Origin: Anaerolineales bacterium UBA1136
GTDB taxonomy: Bacteria; Chloroflexota; Anaerolineae; Anaerolineales; UBA11657
Length of the DNA: 9,516 bases
Direction of reading: 5' to 3'
NCBI GenBank assembly: GCA_002311455.1
Contig: DCAJ01000056.1
Location: 1 to 9,516 of the forward strand
Shown here: piece by piece, positions 1-6,173 of the stretch
How the letters are laid out: each line of letters opens with the position of its first letter
Position numbering within the stretch: the first letter of the stretch is position 1
Position numbers and translations under genes: made by a program
The notes under the pieces: model-generated
Told to the model about the DNA's origin: nothing
Seen by the model: only the letters and a program-made list of their open reading frames with translations
Databases searched by the model: none

Positions 1-383
1 TTGTCGACTACCACACCTAGTTCTGTTAGACTCGCCAAAATACCATTGCTAATTCTCCTATACGTTGGCAATACGCCCCCAGACGCTATTGGATCTTCCT
101 TAGATAAACACACTGAGTAGGTAAATTCATTAAGGTGGAGAATAGCCCGTCCACCTGTAGGTCTTCGTACTAGATCATATCCAAAAGACTGCAAACGTTG
201 CTGATCAACGTCTTTAATTGGTTGGGCACGACCTATGGATATACAAGGAGGTTTCCAAGAATAGAGGCGCAAGGTTGGCGGGGATTCTCCCTGCGATACT
301 GAAGAAAGGATAGCCTCATCTTTGGCCATATTAGTAGGACCATCATCAGATCCAGAATAAATTATTCGCCACTGTACAGACAC
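1..383 (-). CDS. Lipoate-protein ligase / octanoyltransferase family protein (LplA/LipM-like), partial
   Basis: The gene runs off the left edge; about 127 N-terminal codons are present. Translation of the minus strand shows an N-terminal QWRIIYSG...TNMAKDEAIL segment, then LRLYSW, SIGRAQ and the hallmark RRPTGGRAILH followed by FTYSV. This is the lipoyl/octanoyl-binding core of the biotin/lipoate A/B ligase fold. Such proteins attach lipoate, or move octanoate from acyl-carrier protein, onto the lysine of lipoyl domains (2-oxoacid dehydrogenase E2, GcvH). The Gly-Gly-Arg form of the motif recalls LipM-type octanoyltransferases, but the catalytic cysteine that would separate LipM from LplA lies beyond the edge, so no gene symbol is given. 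The start is taken as GTG at 383-381, with a weak AGGTG about nine bases upstream. An in-frame GTG at 395 and an ATG at 329 are alternatives, but the latter would cut off conserved residues. An in-frame stop just upstream of 395 limits extension. Confidence 0.85.
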   Translation of the reverse strand, partial: MSVQWRIIYSGSDDGPTNMAKDEAILSSVSQGESPPTLRLYSWKPPCISIGRAQPIKDVDQQRLQSFGYDLVRRPTGGRAILHLNEFTYSVCLSKEDPIASGGVLPTYRRISNGILASLTELGVVVD

Positions 384-545
384 ATTAACCCGCACCTATC
401 ATGTACTGACAATCTCAACAAAATTGCTGCCCTGTCAACTAAGCAAAACCAAATTAAGTTACGCAAATACTAATTTCTCTATTGCCCAAATGGAAAGCGG
501 GGTACTAATAACAAATAACTAATTTTACCAATTGACTTGACGTAA
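384..545. other. Intergenic region between korB-like gene and lipoate ligase gene
   Basis: This 162-base gap lies between the 3' end of the oxidoreductase beta gene and the start of the lipoate ligase gene, both on the minus strand. It is AT-rich. I see no convincing intrinsic terminator for the upstream operon: no GC stem with a T-run. A minus-strand TTGACA (433-438) is present but has no good -10 partner at normal spacing. The lipoate gene probably has its own promoter here, because the gap is much larger than within the operon, but I cannot place it. Confidence 0.4.
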
Positions 546-1490
546 TTACATCATCTCAGCCATCAGCCGATCAGATTGTTTTTTGGATATTCCTAAAGTA
601 CGATATGCTAACGGTCCACCTTCATCTAAAACTGGCTCAAGGTCATTTAGAGTGGGAAGATCTTCGCGCTGCCAGAATACACCAATTGGAATCTCATCAC
701 CCCACATGTAACCCTTATCAAGAGCACTATGAAAATCTGTCCGATCATGATCAGAATCTTCCAGTTTTTTGACTCTAGACTTGAACCATTGGTAGGTATT
801 ATCCTTATTATATGTTACGCAAGGACTAAACACGTCTACAAGAGAAAAGCCCTTGTGGTTAATAGCCTGTTTCAGTATATCTACCAAGTGAGTCTGCTGT
901 CCACTATATGCTCTTGCCACAAACGTAGCACCACCAACCATTGCAAGAGGTATTGGATTGATGGGATTCTCTAAATTGCCTTCAGGAGTACTCTTGGTCT
1001 CCATACCCAAAGCACTAGTTGGCGAAGTCTGACCAGTAGTTAAGCCATATATCTGATTATCCATAACAATATAAGTCAGATCGACATTACGACGCATCGT
1101 ATGAAGAAAATGGTTTCCGCCTATTCCAAATCCATCCCCATCTCCACCTGTAACCAAGACTGTCAATTCATGATTGGCCATCTTTACACCGGTAGCTACT
1201 GCCAGAGAACGCCCATGCAAAGTATGCATACCATAGGTGTTTATAAAGCCAGGTAAATTAGAGGAACAGCCTATACCACTAATTGTTATCACTTCATGTG
1301 GCTGCCTACCCAATTCAGATAAGACCTTTTGCATTGCTGTGAGCACACTAAAGTCCCCGCAGCCTGGACACCAGTCTGGATCTATCTTACCTTTGTACGT
1401 ATCTCGAGTGACCTCCACGGTTGATAGTGGAATACTATTACTAATTATGGATTTTTCTACTATATCAGCAGCTGTCGTAGTTGTAGTCAT
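546..1490 (-). CDS. korB: 2-oxoacid:ferredoxin oxidoreductase, beta subunit
   Basis: The 314-residue beta subunit carries the thiamine pyrophosphate site and the single [4Fe-4S] cluster of a two-subunit 2-oxoacid:ferredoxin oxidoreductase. With the alpha chain it oxidatively decarboxylates a 2-oxoacid with CoA and passes electrons to ferredoxin in the cytoplasm. The sequence shows KIDPDWCPGCGDF (C41, C44), GIGCSS (C75) and SPCVTYN (C224), which match the four cluster cysteines of the family. The TPP/Mg motif GDGDGFGIGGNH is at 116-127, followed by DNQIYGLTTGQTSPTS. The N-terminus is about 20 residues longer than usual, with a Thr-run; the ATG at 1490 has only a weak GAGAG ribosome site. The gene lies 30 bases after the alpha gene, clearly in one operon. 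The exact substrate (2-oxoglutarate, pyruvate or other) cannot be fixed from sequence alone; Kor is the usual label for this two-subunit type. Confidence 0.93.
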   Translation of the reverse strand: MTTTTTAADIVEKSIISNSIPLSTVEVTRDTYKGKIDPDWCPGCGDFSVLTAMQKVLSELGRQPHEVITISGIGCSSNLPGFINTYGMHTLHGRSLAVATGVKMANHELTVLVTGGDGDGFGIGGNHFLHTMRRNVDLTYIVMDNQIYGLTTGQTSPTSALGMETKSTPEGNLENPINPIPLAMVGGATFVARAYSGQQTHLVDILKQAINHKGFSLVDVFSPCVTYNKDNTYQWFKSRVKKLEDSDHDRTDFHSALDKGYMWGDEIPIGVFWQREDLPTLNDLEPVLDEGGPLAYRTLGISKKQSDRLMAEMM

Positions 1491-1520
1491 ATTAATATTC
1501 TCTCTTATTATTGCGAATCT

Positions 1521-3356
1521 TTATACCATCATTTCATGTGTCGGAACGTAAAGATCAGTTTCTCCTTCAAGAAGGGCTTTTACACCATCAACTATATGAT
1601 GAGGCATAAAAGGTTCGCCATCATATTTCCGGATATATGCATCTCCCTTAATTCCAGTCTCTGAGCGCAAATAACGAGCAAACTGACCGCTATAATTATT
1701 CTCGACAATTATTATTTTTTGAGATTCAGCTAGAATGGAAGATATCGCATCAGCATGGAAAGGAACAATCCACTTTACATGCAGTTGGTTAACGATAATG
1801 TTATTTTCGGAGGCTAATTTTTCAATTGCTTCTAACACAACACCCCAAGTTGATCCAAACCCCACTAAAGTAGCTGCAGCATCATTGGAGCCAACCAATT
1901 CTGGCGGGTCTATTGCATCTAACACTGTATCCATCTTTCTAGCACGTTTCTCTACCATCATCCTCCGCTTACGCGGATTAGTGAATTCATCACTTATTAA
2001 AGTACCATCTTCATCATGTTCATCTGATGCAGCGACATGAATATGTCCAGGCACACCAGGTACTGCTCGAGGAGAAATACCGGTTTCTGTGTTGGCATAA
2101 CGCAGATATTCGTTGTCGTTATATCCTCCATATGGATTGTCGTTGGTATTACCATTTGGAAAAATCATCTGTCCTCGATCAATGACGGGCTGCCAGTTCA
2201 AATCATCAGGATCCACAGTAGAAGTTCCCTCTGAAATCAGTAGGTCAGACAATACTAAACCAGGGCATTGGTAACGATCTGTCAGATTAAATAACTCCGG
2301 AATAGTGTTAAATAAATCAGTCTGAGATACAGGTGCAACAATAAATTTCGGATAGTCTCCTTGTCCCGCTCCTAACAGCTGCCAGAGATCACCTTGTTCA
2401 GTCTTAGTAGGCACTCCCGTTGCTGGACCTGCCCGTTGCACATCAATGCATACTATGGGTGTTTCAATCATTCCTGACATACCAATTGCTTCGGTCATTA
2501 GGGCAAATCCACCACCAGAGGTTGCACACATAGCTCTACATCCGGCATGCGCTGCACCAATAATCATATTCATAACGCCTATCTCATCTTCGACTTGCCG
2601 TACCATAATACCAAGCTCACGTGCATGTTTTGCCATATACATGAGTACTCCAGTCGAAGGACTCATTGGGTAAGCTGCGTAAAATTTCACTCCAGCTGCA
2701 AGTGCACCCATGCCGACTGCTTCGTTGCCGGTCACCACAGCTAAACGCTTGGATAACCTAGGCGCCTTATAAGGAAATGCACTGAAATTATCCGCAGCAT
2801 AGTCATAACCTCTTTGGGCAATCTCCCGATTAGATTCCACTACAGCTTCACCTTTCCTTGAAAAAATTAGCTCCAATGCATCTGCCAAGTCATCAAATTC
2901 AATGCCCAACATATTCAGCACCACAGCAACAGCTACTGTATTAGCAGCCAGTTTGTTCCCGCTAACTAGCTCTTTAATCGGTAATGGACAGAGCTGTACT
3001 CCTTCAGGAGTATCACCTGGAGTAATCTTGCGTTCGTCATAAATCACGGATGAACCTGGTGGCATTACAGCAAGATGTCTATCCATGGTATCCTGATTCA
3101 ATGGCACCATCACATCTAGAGAATCACCCATGCTCCTGACTGGCCCATCACTGGCACGAATTGTCAGGAAAGTATGGCCGCCACGTATTAAAGACTGATA
3201 GGCATTGTAGGCATGTAGATTCAAGCCCCTCCTTGCAAAAATTCTCGCAAGAATATTACCTGGAGTAGCAATTCCTTGACCGGCTGCACCGCCAATACCA
3301 ACAGCAAAATCCACCAAGGGCTTATTATCTGTGCTCGCACCCTGTTTTTTTGTCAT
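1521..3356 (-). CDS. korA: 2-oxoacid:ferredoxin oxidoreductase, fused gamma-alpha subunit
   Basis: This 611-residue chain joins the gamma domain (about residues 15-190; GIGGAAGQG at 20-28, then QSLIRGGHTFLTIR) to the alpha domain. The alpha part shows GNEAVGMGA at 210-218, YPMSPST at 229-235 (the substrate-region motif, YPITPST in many relatives), VEDEIGVMNM, TSGGGFALM and QRAGPATGVPTKTEQ. A C-terminal domain holds HVKWIVPF and VENNYSGQF. The gamma-alpha order is typical of the two-subunit Kor enzymes found in aerobes and facultative organisms. The reading frame extends 13 codons upstream to a TTG at 3395, but I prefer the ATG at 3356. It has a strong GGAGGA (3367-3372) ten bases upstream, and the longer version would translate the hairpin at 3373-3393. 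No ferredoxin-like delta subunit is encoded in the window, so the electron acceptor must be encoded elsewhere. Confidence 0.93.
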   Translation of the reverse strand: MTKKQGASTDNKPLVDFAVGIGGAAGQGIATPGNILARIFARRGLNLHAYNAYQSLIRGGHTFLTIRASDGPVRSMGDSLDVMVPLNQDTMDRHLAVMPPGSSVIYDERKITPGDTPEGVQLCPLPIKELVSGNKLAANTVAVAVVLNMLGIEFDDLADALELIFSRKGEAVVESNREIAQRGYDYAADNFSAFPYKAPRLSKRLAVVTGNEAVGMGALAAGVKFYAAYPMSPSTGVLMYMAKHARELGIMVRQVEDEIGVMNMIIGAAHAGCRAMCATSGGGFALMTEAIGMSGMIETPIVCIDVQRAGPATGVPTKTEQGDLWQLLGAGQGDYPKFIVAPVSQTDLFNTIPELFNLTDRYQCPGLVLSDLLISEGTSTVDPDDLNWQPVIDRGQMIFPNGNTNDNPYGGYNDNEYLRYANTETGISPRAVPGVPGHIHVAASDEHDEDGTLISDEFTNPRKRRMMVEKRARKMDTVLDAIDPPELVGSNDAAATLVGFGSTWGVVLEAIEKLASENNIIVNQLHVKWIVPFHADAISSILAESQKIIIVENNYSGQFARYLRSETGIKGDAYIRKYDGEPFMPHHIVDGVKALLEGETDLYVPTHEMMV

Positions 3357-3372
3357 ACAATCATCGTCCTCC

Positions 3373-3393
3373 GCAGCCGTTGTTTGCGGCTGC
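3373..3393 (-). promoter_or_regulatory. GC-rich hairpin abutting the korA ribosome-binding site
   Basis: On the minus strand GCAGCCG and CGGCTGC are perfectly complementary (7 bp, five of them G-C, loop of 7). The 3' arm ends exactly where the Shine-Dalgarno GGAGGA (3367-3372) begins. It lies inside the predicted korA leader. A hairpin stacked against the ribosome site could affect initiation or 5' mRNA stability. The structure is seen in the sequence; the function is inferred. Confidence 0.5.
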
Positions 3394-3437
3394 AAATATA
3401 GTTTGCTATAATTGTTTTTCTGCTCTTAGTAGTCTAA

Positions 3438-3446
3438 ATTATACCA
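3438..3446 (-). promoter_or_regulatory. Extended -10 promoter of the korAB operon
   Basis: The minus strand reads TGGTATAAT, a perfect -10 box (3438-3443) with the TGn extension. No good -35 box is found 17 bases upstream, as is common for extended -10 promoters. Transcription would start near 3431, giving a leader of about 75 nt that contains the hairpin at 3373-3393 and the strong ribosome site. Confidence 0.55.
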
Positions 3447-3488
3447 ACTAACCAAGAAGGTAGTAGATGAAAATTGTAATCTATTCTT

Positions 3489-3519
3489 CTTAATTGTACA
3501 GCAAGCAGTGTGAATTAAG
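3489..3519. repeat. Inverted repeat in the divergent korA / EthD promoter region
   Basis: CTTAATT (3489-3495) and AATTAAG (3513-3519) are perfect inverse copies separated by 17 bases. They lie midway between the two divergent -10 boxes (3438 and 3560). A regulator binding here could touch both promoters, but a 7-bp AT-rich repeat can arise by chance. Confidence 0.25.
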
Positions 3520-3559
3520 TTGTCTGAAAAAACTCTTATACTAAACCAACAATCGGATG

Positions 3560-3565
3560 TATAAT
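3560..3565 (+). promoter_or_regulatory. -10 box of the EthD-like gene, predicting a leaderless mRNA
   Basis: A perfect TATAAT ends seven bases before the ATG at 3573, so the expected transcription start falls on or next to the start codon. No Shine-Dalgarno sequence precedes this ATG, which fits a leaderless transcript. The -35 region is poor. A second candidate -10 (TATACT, 3537-3542) lies upstream and would give a leader of about 25-30 nt without a ribosome site. Confidence 0.5.
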
Positions 3566-3572
3566 CGAACCA

Positions 3573-3938
3573 ATGTACAAAATGACACTGTTGTTCCGAA
3601 AACCAGAAAATCCTGACCACTTTGAAGATCAATGGTCCCAGAATTTCATTCCATTTGCAGAACAAATGCCAGGATTACAGCGTATCACAGTCTGTCATGT
3701 AGAAGGGGAACCAAGTGGAAAATCAGATTACTATAGAATTCACGAATTTCAGTTCGCTGACAAAACTGCTCTAGATTACGCGCTCAGCTCAGACAAAGGT
3801 GTACGTGCAGGAAATACTTTAATGGGGTTTGCTGGTGATATCACCACTATAATTTTCTCTGAAGCTTTTGAGGAGACTCTTGATACGGAACGAGACCAAA
3901 CGGCAATAAAGGGAAATACTGCCTTACAGGAGAGATAA
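3573..3938 (+). CDS. EthD-like dimeric alpha+beta-barrel family protein
   Basis: This 121-residue cytoplasmic protein resembles the EthD family of small ferredoxin-like alpha+beta-barrel proteins. The order of elements fits: a first strand MYKMTLLFRKP, a helix PDHFEDQWSQNFIPFAEQMPG with P33-G34, then a strand LQRITVCHVEG, YYRIHEFQF (53-61), a helix KTALDYALSSDKG, and FAGDITTIIF as the last strand. The C-terminal tail of about 25 residues is polar. EthD-like proteins are required for ether degradation in Rhodococcus, but most homologues have no known reaction, so no specific activity is claimed. It is the first of three co-directional small genes and is divergent from korAB. The ATG has no ribosome site and a -10 box immediately upstream. 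Confident as a gene; fairly confident for the fold. Confidence 0.75.
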   Translation: MYKMTLLFRKPENPDHFEDQWSQNFIPFAEQMPGLQRITVCHVEGEPSGKSDYYRIHEFQFADKTALDYALSSDKGVRAGNTLMGFAGDITTIIFSEAFEETLDTERDQTAIKGNTALQER

Positions 3939-3947
3939 GAGCAAAGC

Positions 3948-4298
3948 ATGGGTAAACTAATCGCTTTAGTGTTTCTTGTTATGTGGACAGTTCAGTTGAT
4001 GACTAGAGCTATAAATGCTTTCATCCAGTGGCAACGCGGAAGGTTCTCTACCGCAGATGAAGAAAATTGGGAAATCATAGAACCCGCTAAGCGTGATGAT
4101 GGAACACCAATACAGGCAGCACTATCACAAATAGAAAAAGCTAGACAAGTGTTTAACGGAAGTATCAATGGAGAGTCCAATCTAGAAACCGGTGAGTCAG
4201 AAAAAAATTTCCAACGTATAGGATTGAAAATCCTAGTCGGTGTAACAGTAATAGCTTTACTTGTAACAATTCCCATTGTTATTATAGCTCTAAGATAA
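3948..4298 (+). CDS. Small membrane protein with two hydrophobic segments, function unknown
   Basis: This 116-residue protein is not recognised. It has a hydrophobic segment near the N-terminus (about residues 3-19, LIALVFLVMWTVQLM) followed by basic residues (R20, R30, R32). A hydrophilic middle of some 70 residues follows (FSTADEENWEII...). The C-terminus is strongly hydrophobic, about residues 94-115, rich in Val, Ile and Leu. The basic residues after the first segment and before the second suggest a hairpin with the loop in the cytoplasm. The ATG lies only nine bases after the EthD-like stop, so the two are probably co-transcribed. The nearest purine-rich ribosome site (AGGAG, 3928-3932) is 15 bases away, inside the preceding gene, which is long. 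No catalytic motif is visible. Confidence 0.6.
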   Translation: MGKLIALVFLVMWTVQLMTRAINAFIQWQRGRFSTADEENWEIIEPAKRDDGTPIQAALSQIEKARQVFNGSINGESNLETGESEKNFQRIGLKILVGVTVIALLVTIPIVIIALR

Positions 4299-4306
4299 AA
4301 GCAGAT

Positions 4307-4320
4307 ACGTAAAATTACGT
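4307..4320. repeat. Short palindrome ACGTAA-AA-TTACGT between small genes
   Basis: Two 6-base arms are perfect inverse copies around an AA centre, in the 58-base gap before the acidic-protein gene. The two-base spacer suits a protein-binding palindrome better than an RNA hairpin. An overlapping pair, GATAC (4304-4308) and GTATC (4325-4329), can also form. A TATA-rich stretch (4338-4343) follows but no good -35 is present, so promoter activity here is uncertain. Confidence 0.3.
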
Positions 4321-4356
4321 GTTAGTATCTTGCCAGTTTATATCAGAGGAAACAAA

Positions 4357-4716
4357 GTGTCAGAATCTGCAAAAATCACGGTGGTAGAAGGGCCTACACC
4401 AGAGTTCGAACCAAATAGCGAGCCTTGGATACTGGCAATGTCAGAGGGACCAGAAATATCATTCACCAGTCGTTGTCTTTTACGCACTTTTAACGGTAAA
4501 GATCTGCTAAATCGCTGTCGTACAGCCTGGCAACAGGGTCGTGCGGCATACCTAGAATTTACAAATCTGTCGGGAATTCCCGAAGAAGCACTAATCCTCG
4601 CTGCGCGTCTCGCTGAAGTGGAAGAAGGAGAAGTACTTAACCTATGGCTAAGGCTGAAAAACTGGCCTGGTGAGTTTTCTGAATCTGACAATCTATTAGA
4701 CATAGAACCCGAGTAA
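4357..4716 (+). CDS. Acidic small protein, function unknown
   Basis: This 119-residue protein is not recognised. It is soluble-looking, with no signal or membrane segment. An N-terminal portion (MSESAKITVVEGPTPEF) leads to SEPWILAMSEGPEISFTSRC, then a basic stretch LLNRCRTAWQQGRAAYLEF. A helix-forming PEEALILAARLAEVEEGEVL and WLRLK follow, and the tail is acidic (ESDNLLDIEPE). The reading frame is open back to a TTG at 4330, but the GTG at 4357 is preferred because GAGGA (4346-4350) sits six bases before it. It is the third gene of the plus-strand trio, 58 bases after the membrane protein, and may or may not share its transcript. The opposite strand carries an equally long open frame (4338-4724). 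I favour the plus strand for its ribosome site and matching orientation. Confidence 0.6.
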   Translation: MSESAKITVVEGPTPEFEPNSEPWILAMSEGPEISFTSRCLLRTFNGKDLLNRCRTAWQQGRAAYLEFTNLSGIPEEALILAARLAEVEEGEVLNLWLRLKNWPGEFSESDNLLDIEPE

Positions 4717-4744
4717 CAAAACATCTTAGATAGTTAGCTGCTAT

Positions 4745-4761
4745 TTGTGATTGCATCACAA
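4745..4761. terminator. Hairpin in the convergent intergenic region, possible weak bidirectional terminator
   Basis: TTGTGAT and ATCACAA pair perfectly around TGC (7 bp, loop of 3) between the 3' ends of the acidic-protein gene and surE. Its location suits transcription termination in both directions. It is AT-rich and lacks a T-run on either side, so it is not a standard intrinsic terminator. Confidence 0.3.
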
Positions 4762-4809
4762 TCTAATCTATATACGCACTGCAACCAATTTCAAAGAGTA
4801 ATGACCTAC

Positions 4810-5610
4810 TCAGTCCAACCTACGCATCCGCTCCTCAAAATCCACTAGTGATACTCTAGCAGTTGAATCAATTGATATTGGTGTAACCGATACTATGTTT
4901 TCCTTGATAATAGCGTGAATATCTGAATCTGATTCAGTCTCTTCATGATCATCAGATTTCTTGTATTGAATAAGTTCAGGATTGCTAAGATTTGTTGGTA
5001 CAAAGTACTGCTTACGGGATTGACGTGTAATCCTCCATGTAGTATTTGCATTAGCATTCATAGGCACATTAAGATTAAGCAAATCCACATCATTTGGACA
5101 ATCTATCGTTAGCAGTCTTTTCGCAAAGATTCGAGTAAAGTGTATTGAAGCGGAAAAATCCACATCTAATCGGTGGTTAATATGGCTATTCACCTCAGTT
5201 TGCAGTGAAACAGCCAGAGCAGGCACCCCGTAGCTAGCTGCTTCCCAGGCAGCACCTACAGTACCAGATATAGTCAAATCAGCACCTAGGTTTTCACCAT
5301 AATTGATTCCGGAGACAACTAAATCAGGGAGACGATCACTCACTACAAAAAGGCCACGCTGGACAACTTGTGCTGGGGAGCCACCAATTGAGTACAAATC
5401 CCAATCTACACCATCAATGATCTTGGAAATACGCTCTATATTACCATCTGCACTCGCCAGCATACTTCTGCCAGCTCCACTCTGCTGCTCTCGAGGAGCA
5501 GCAACAAGCACCTTTCCCAAAGGAGACAAAGCCGTAGCTGCTGCTGCCAACCCAAGAGAACTGACTCCATCATCATTGGTCAATATAATTAAAGTTTCAT
5601 TATTGTGCAT
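4810..5610 (-). CDS. surE: 5'/3'-nucleotidase SurE
   Basis: SurE is a metal-dependent phosphatase that removes phosphate from nucleoside 5'- and 3'-monophosphates, and in some members from short polyphosphate. The 266-residue length is normal. The N-terminal ILTNDDGVSSLGL gives the metal-binding pair D13-D14. APREQQSGAGRS places S44, and SGINYGENLGADLTISGTVGAAWEA (from S100) provides N103 and the conserved SGTVGAA segment. A Tyr usual before this Ser (YSGT) is Ile here. GSPAQVV (77-83) matches the GTPADCV element loosely. The C-terminal part has a short acidic stretch (SDDHEETESDSD) before NIVSVTPI, a known strand of the family. The ATG at 5610 has no Shine-Dalgarno, and a promoter-like element ends six bases before it. 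The gene is divergent from ridA and convergent with the acidic-protein gene. Confidence 0.93.
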   Translation of the reverse strand: MHNNETLIILTNDDGVSSLGLAAAATALSPLGKVLVAAPREQQSGAGRSMLASADGNIERISKIIDGVDWDLYSIGGSPAQVVQRGLFVVSDRLPDLVVSGINYGENLGADLTISGTVGAAWEAASYGVPALAVSLQTEVNSHINHRLDVDFSASIHFTRIFAKRLLTIDCPNDVDLLNLNVPMNANANTTWRITRQSRKQYFVPTNLSNPELIQYKKSDDHEETESDSDIHAIIKENIVSVTPISIDSTARVSLVDFEERMRRLD

Positions 5611-5616
5611 AATAGA

Positions 5617-5645
5617 ATGTTACCAGCCTACCGCCTTAATGAAAA
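5617..5645 (-). promoter_or_regulatory. Candidate surE promoter, predicting a leaderless mRNA
   Basis: The minus strand shows TTTTCA (5640-5645), a 17-base spacer and TAACAT (5617-5622), each matching four of six consensus bases, with a TGn extension (5623-5625). Six bases separate the -10 box from the surE ATG, so the transcript would begin at the start codon. This agrees with the absence of a ribosome site. Confidence 0.4.
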
Positions 5646-5677
5646 CCCGTATAATATAAATGCCTAAGCAATGTTAT

Positions 5678-5706
5678 TTGGAATTTATATGTTTGATATC
5701 AATAAT
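5678..5706 (+). promoter_or_regulatory. Candidate ridA promoter
   Basis: TTGGAA (5678-5683), 17 bases, AATAAT (5701-5706). Transcription would start near 5713, leaving a short leader that carries the AAGGA ribosome site at 5714-5718. A perfect TATAAT also occurs at 5650-5655 but has a poor -35; it could serve as a second start. Confidence 0.45.
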
Positions 5707-5729
5707 ACATTCAAAGGAAAGTGTATATC

Positions 5730-6119
5730 ATGAGTAGCAACAAGACGGTAATCATCACTAATGATGCGCCAGCTGCAATTGGGCCATATTCACAAGCCAC
5801 TACAAATGATGAACTGATATTTACTGCCGGTCAAATAGCAATTGATCCGAAAACCGGCATGTTGATATCAGGTAATGTTGAAGAACAAACACATCGTGTT
5901 ATTCAAAATATAGAAATCATTCTCAATAATGCAGGTGTTGGTCTGGATGCAGTAATGAAAACTACCGTTTTCATGACCAATTTAGGTGATTTCGCTCGTA
6001 TGAACAGAGTGTACGGACAATATTTCAAAGATAAGCCTCCTGCACGGAGTGCACTACAAGTTACTGCGTTACCACTTGAAGCCCAGATAGAAATTGAGTG
6101 TGTAGCAGTAAAGAGCTGA
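5730..6119 (+). CDS. ridA: RidA/YjgF family 2-iminobutanoate/2-iminopropanoate deaminase
   Basis: RidA hydrolyses reactive enamine/imine intermediates (for example 2-aminoacrylate released by threonine/serine dehydratase) to 2-oxoacids and ammonia, protecting PLP enzymes. It acts as a cytoplasmic trimer. The 129 residues match the family length and order: N-terminal AAIGPYSQA (15-23), FTAGQI, VEEQTHRVIQNIEIIL, KTTVFMTNLGDFARMN, PPARSALQV with the substrate-carboxylate-binding R106, and IEIECVAV with E121, the counterpart of the catalytic-site Glu. The start is the ATG at 5730, with AAGGA eleven bases upstream. An in-frame GTG at 5721 is only two bases from that ribosome site and is rejected. 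These residues favour the true deaminase subgroup. The Cys common after PARS in many members is Ala here. Confidence 0.93.
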   Translation: MSSNKTVIITNDAPAAIGPYSQATTNDELIFTAGQIAIDPKTGMLISGNVEEQTHRVIQNIEIILNNAGVGLDAVMKTTVFMTNLGDFARMNRVYGQYFKDKPPARSALQVTALPLEAQIEIECVAVKS

Positions 6120-6134
6120 TACTTTTTGCTAAAC

Positions 6135-6162
6135 TTGCCAGACAGATTTGCTCGGGTATAAT
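6135..6162 (+). promoter_or_regulatory. Promoter of the tRNA-Val gene
   Basis: TTGCCA (6135-6140), a 16-base spacer and a perfect TATAAT (6157-6162). The predicted start near 6169 is about five bases before the mature tRNA, which fits a short 5' leader removed by RNase P. Confidence 0.65.
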
Positions 6163-6173
6163 GGATTAGTTAC

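Noticed and set aside
409..438. Promoter for the lipoate ligase gene based on TTGACA at 433-438 (minus)
   Set aside because: No -10 box better than three of six matches occurs at 17-18 bases spacing.
3357..3395. Upstream TTG start for korA adding 13 residues
   Set aside because: The extension covers the hairpin and the strong GGAGGA site that serves the ATG at 3356, and homologues do not need these residues.
4330..4356. TTG start for the acidic-protein gene
   Set aside because: No ribosome site precedes it, whereas GAGGA sits six bases before the GTG at 4357.
4338..4724. A 128-codon open frame on the minus strand opposite the acidic-protein gene
   Set aside because: It mirrors the plus-strand gene. 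Its product is Ser/Arg-rich and low in complexity, typical of antisense translation, while the plus strand has a proper GAGGA ribosome site and fits the gene orientation.
4745..4761. CRP/FNR-type binding site (TGTGA...TCACA)
   Set aside because: The half-sites are five rather than six bases apart, and the site lies between converging 3' ends, not at a promoter.
5721..5729. GTG start for ridA
   Set aside because: It would lie two bases from the only ribosome site. The ATG at 5730 has normal spacing and gives the usual N-terminus.
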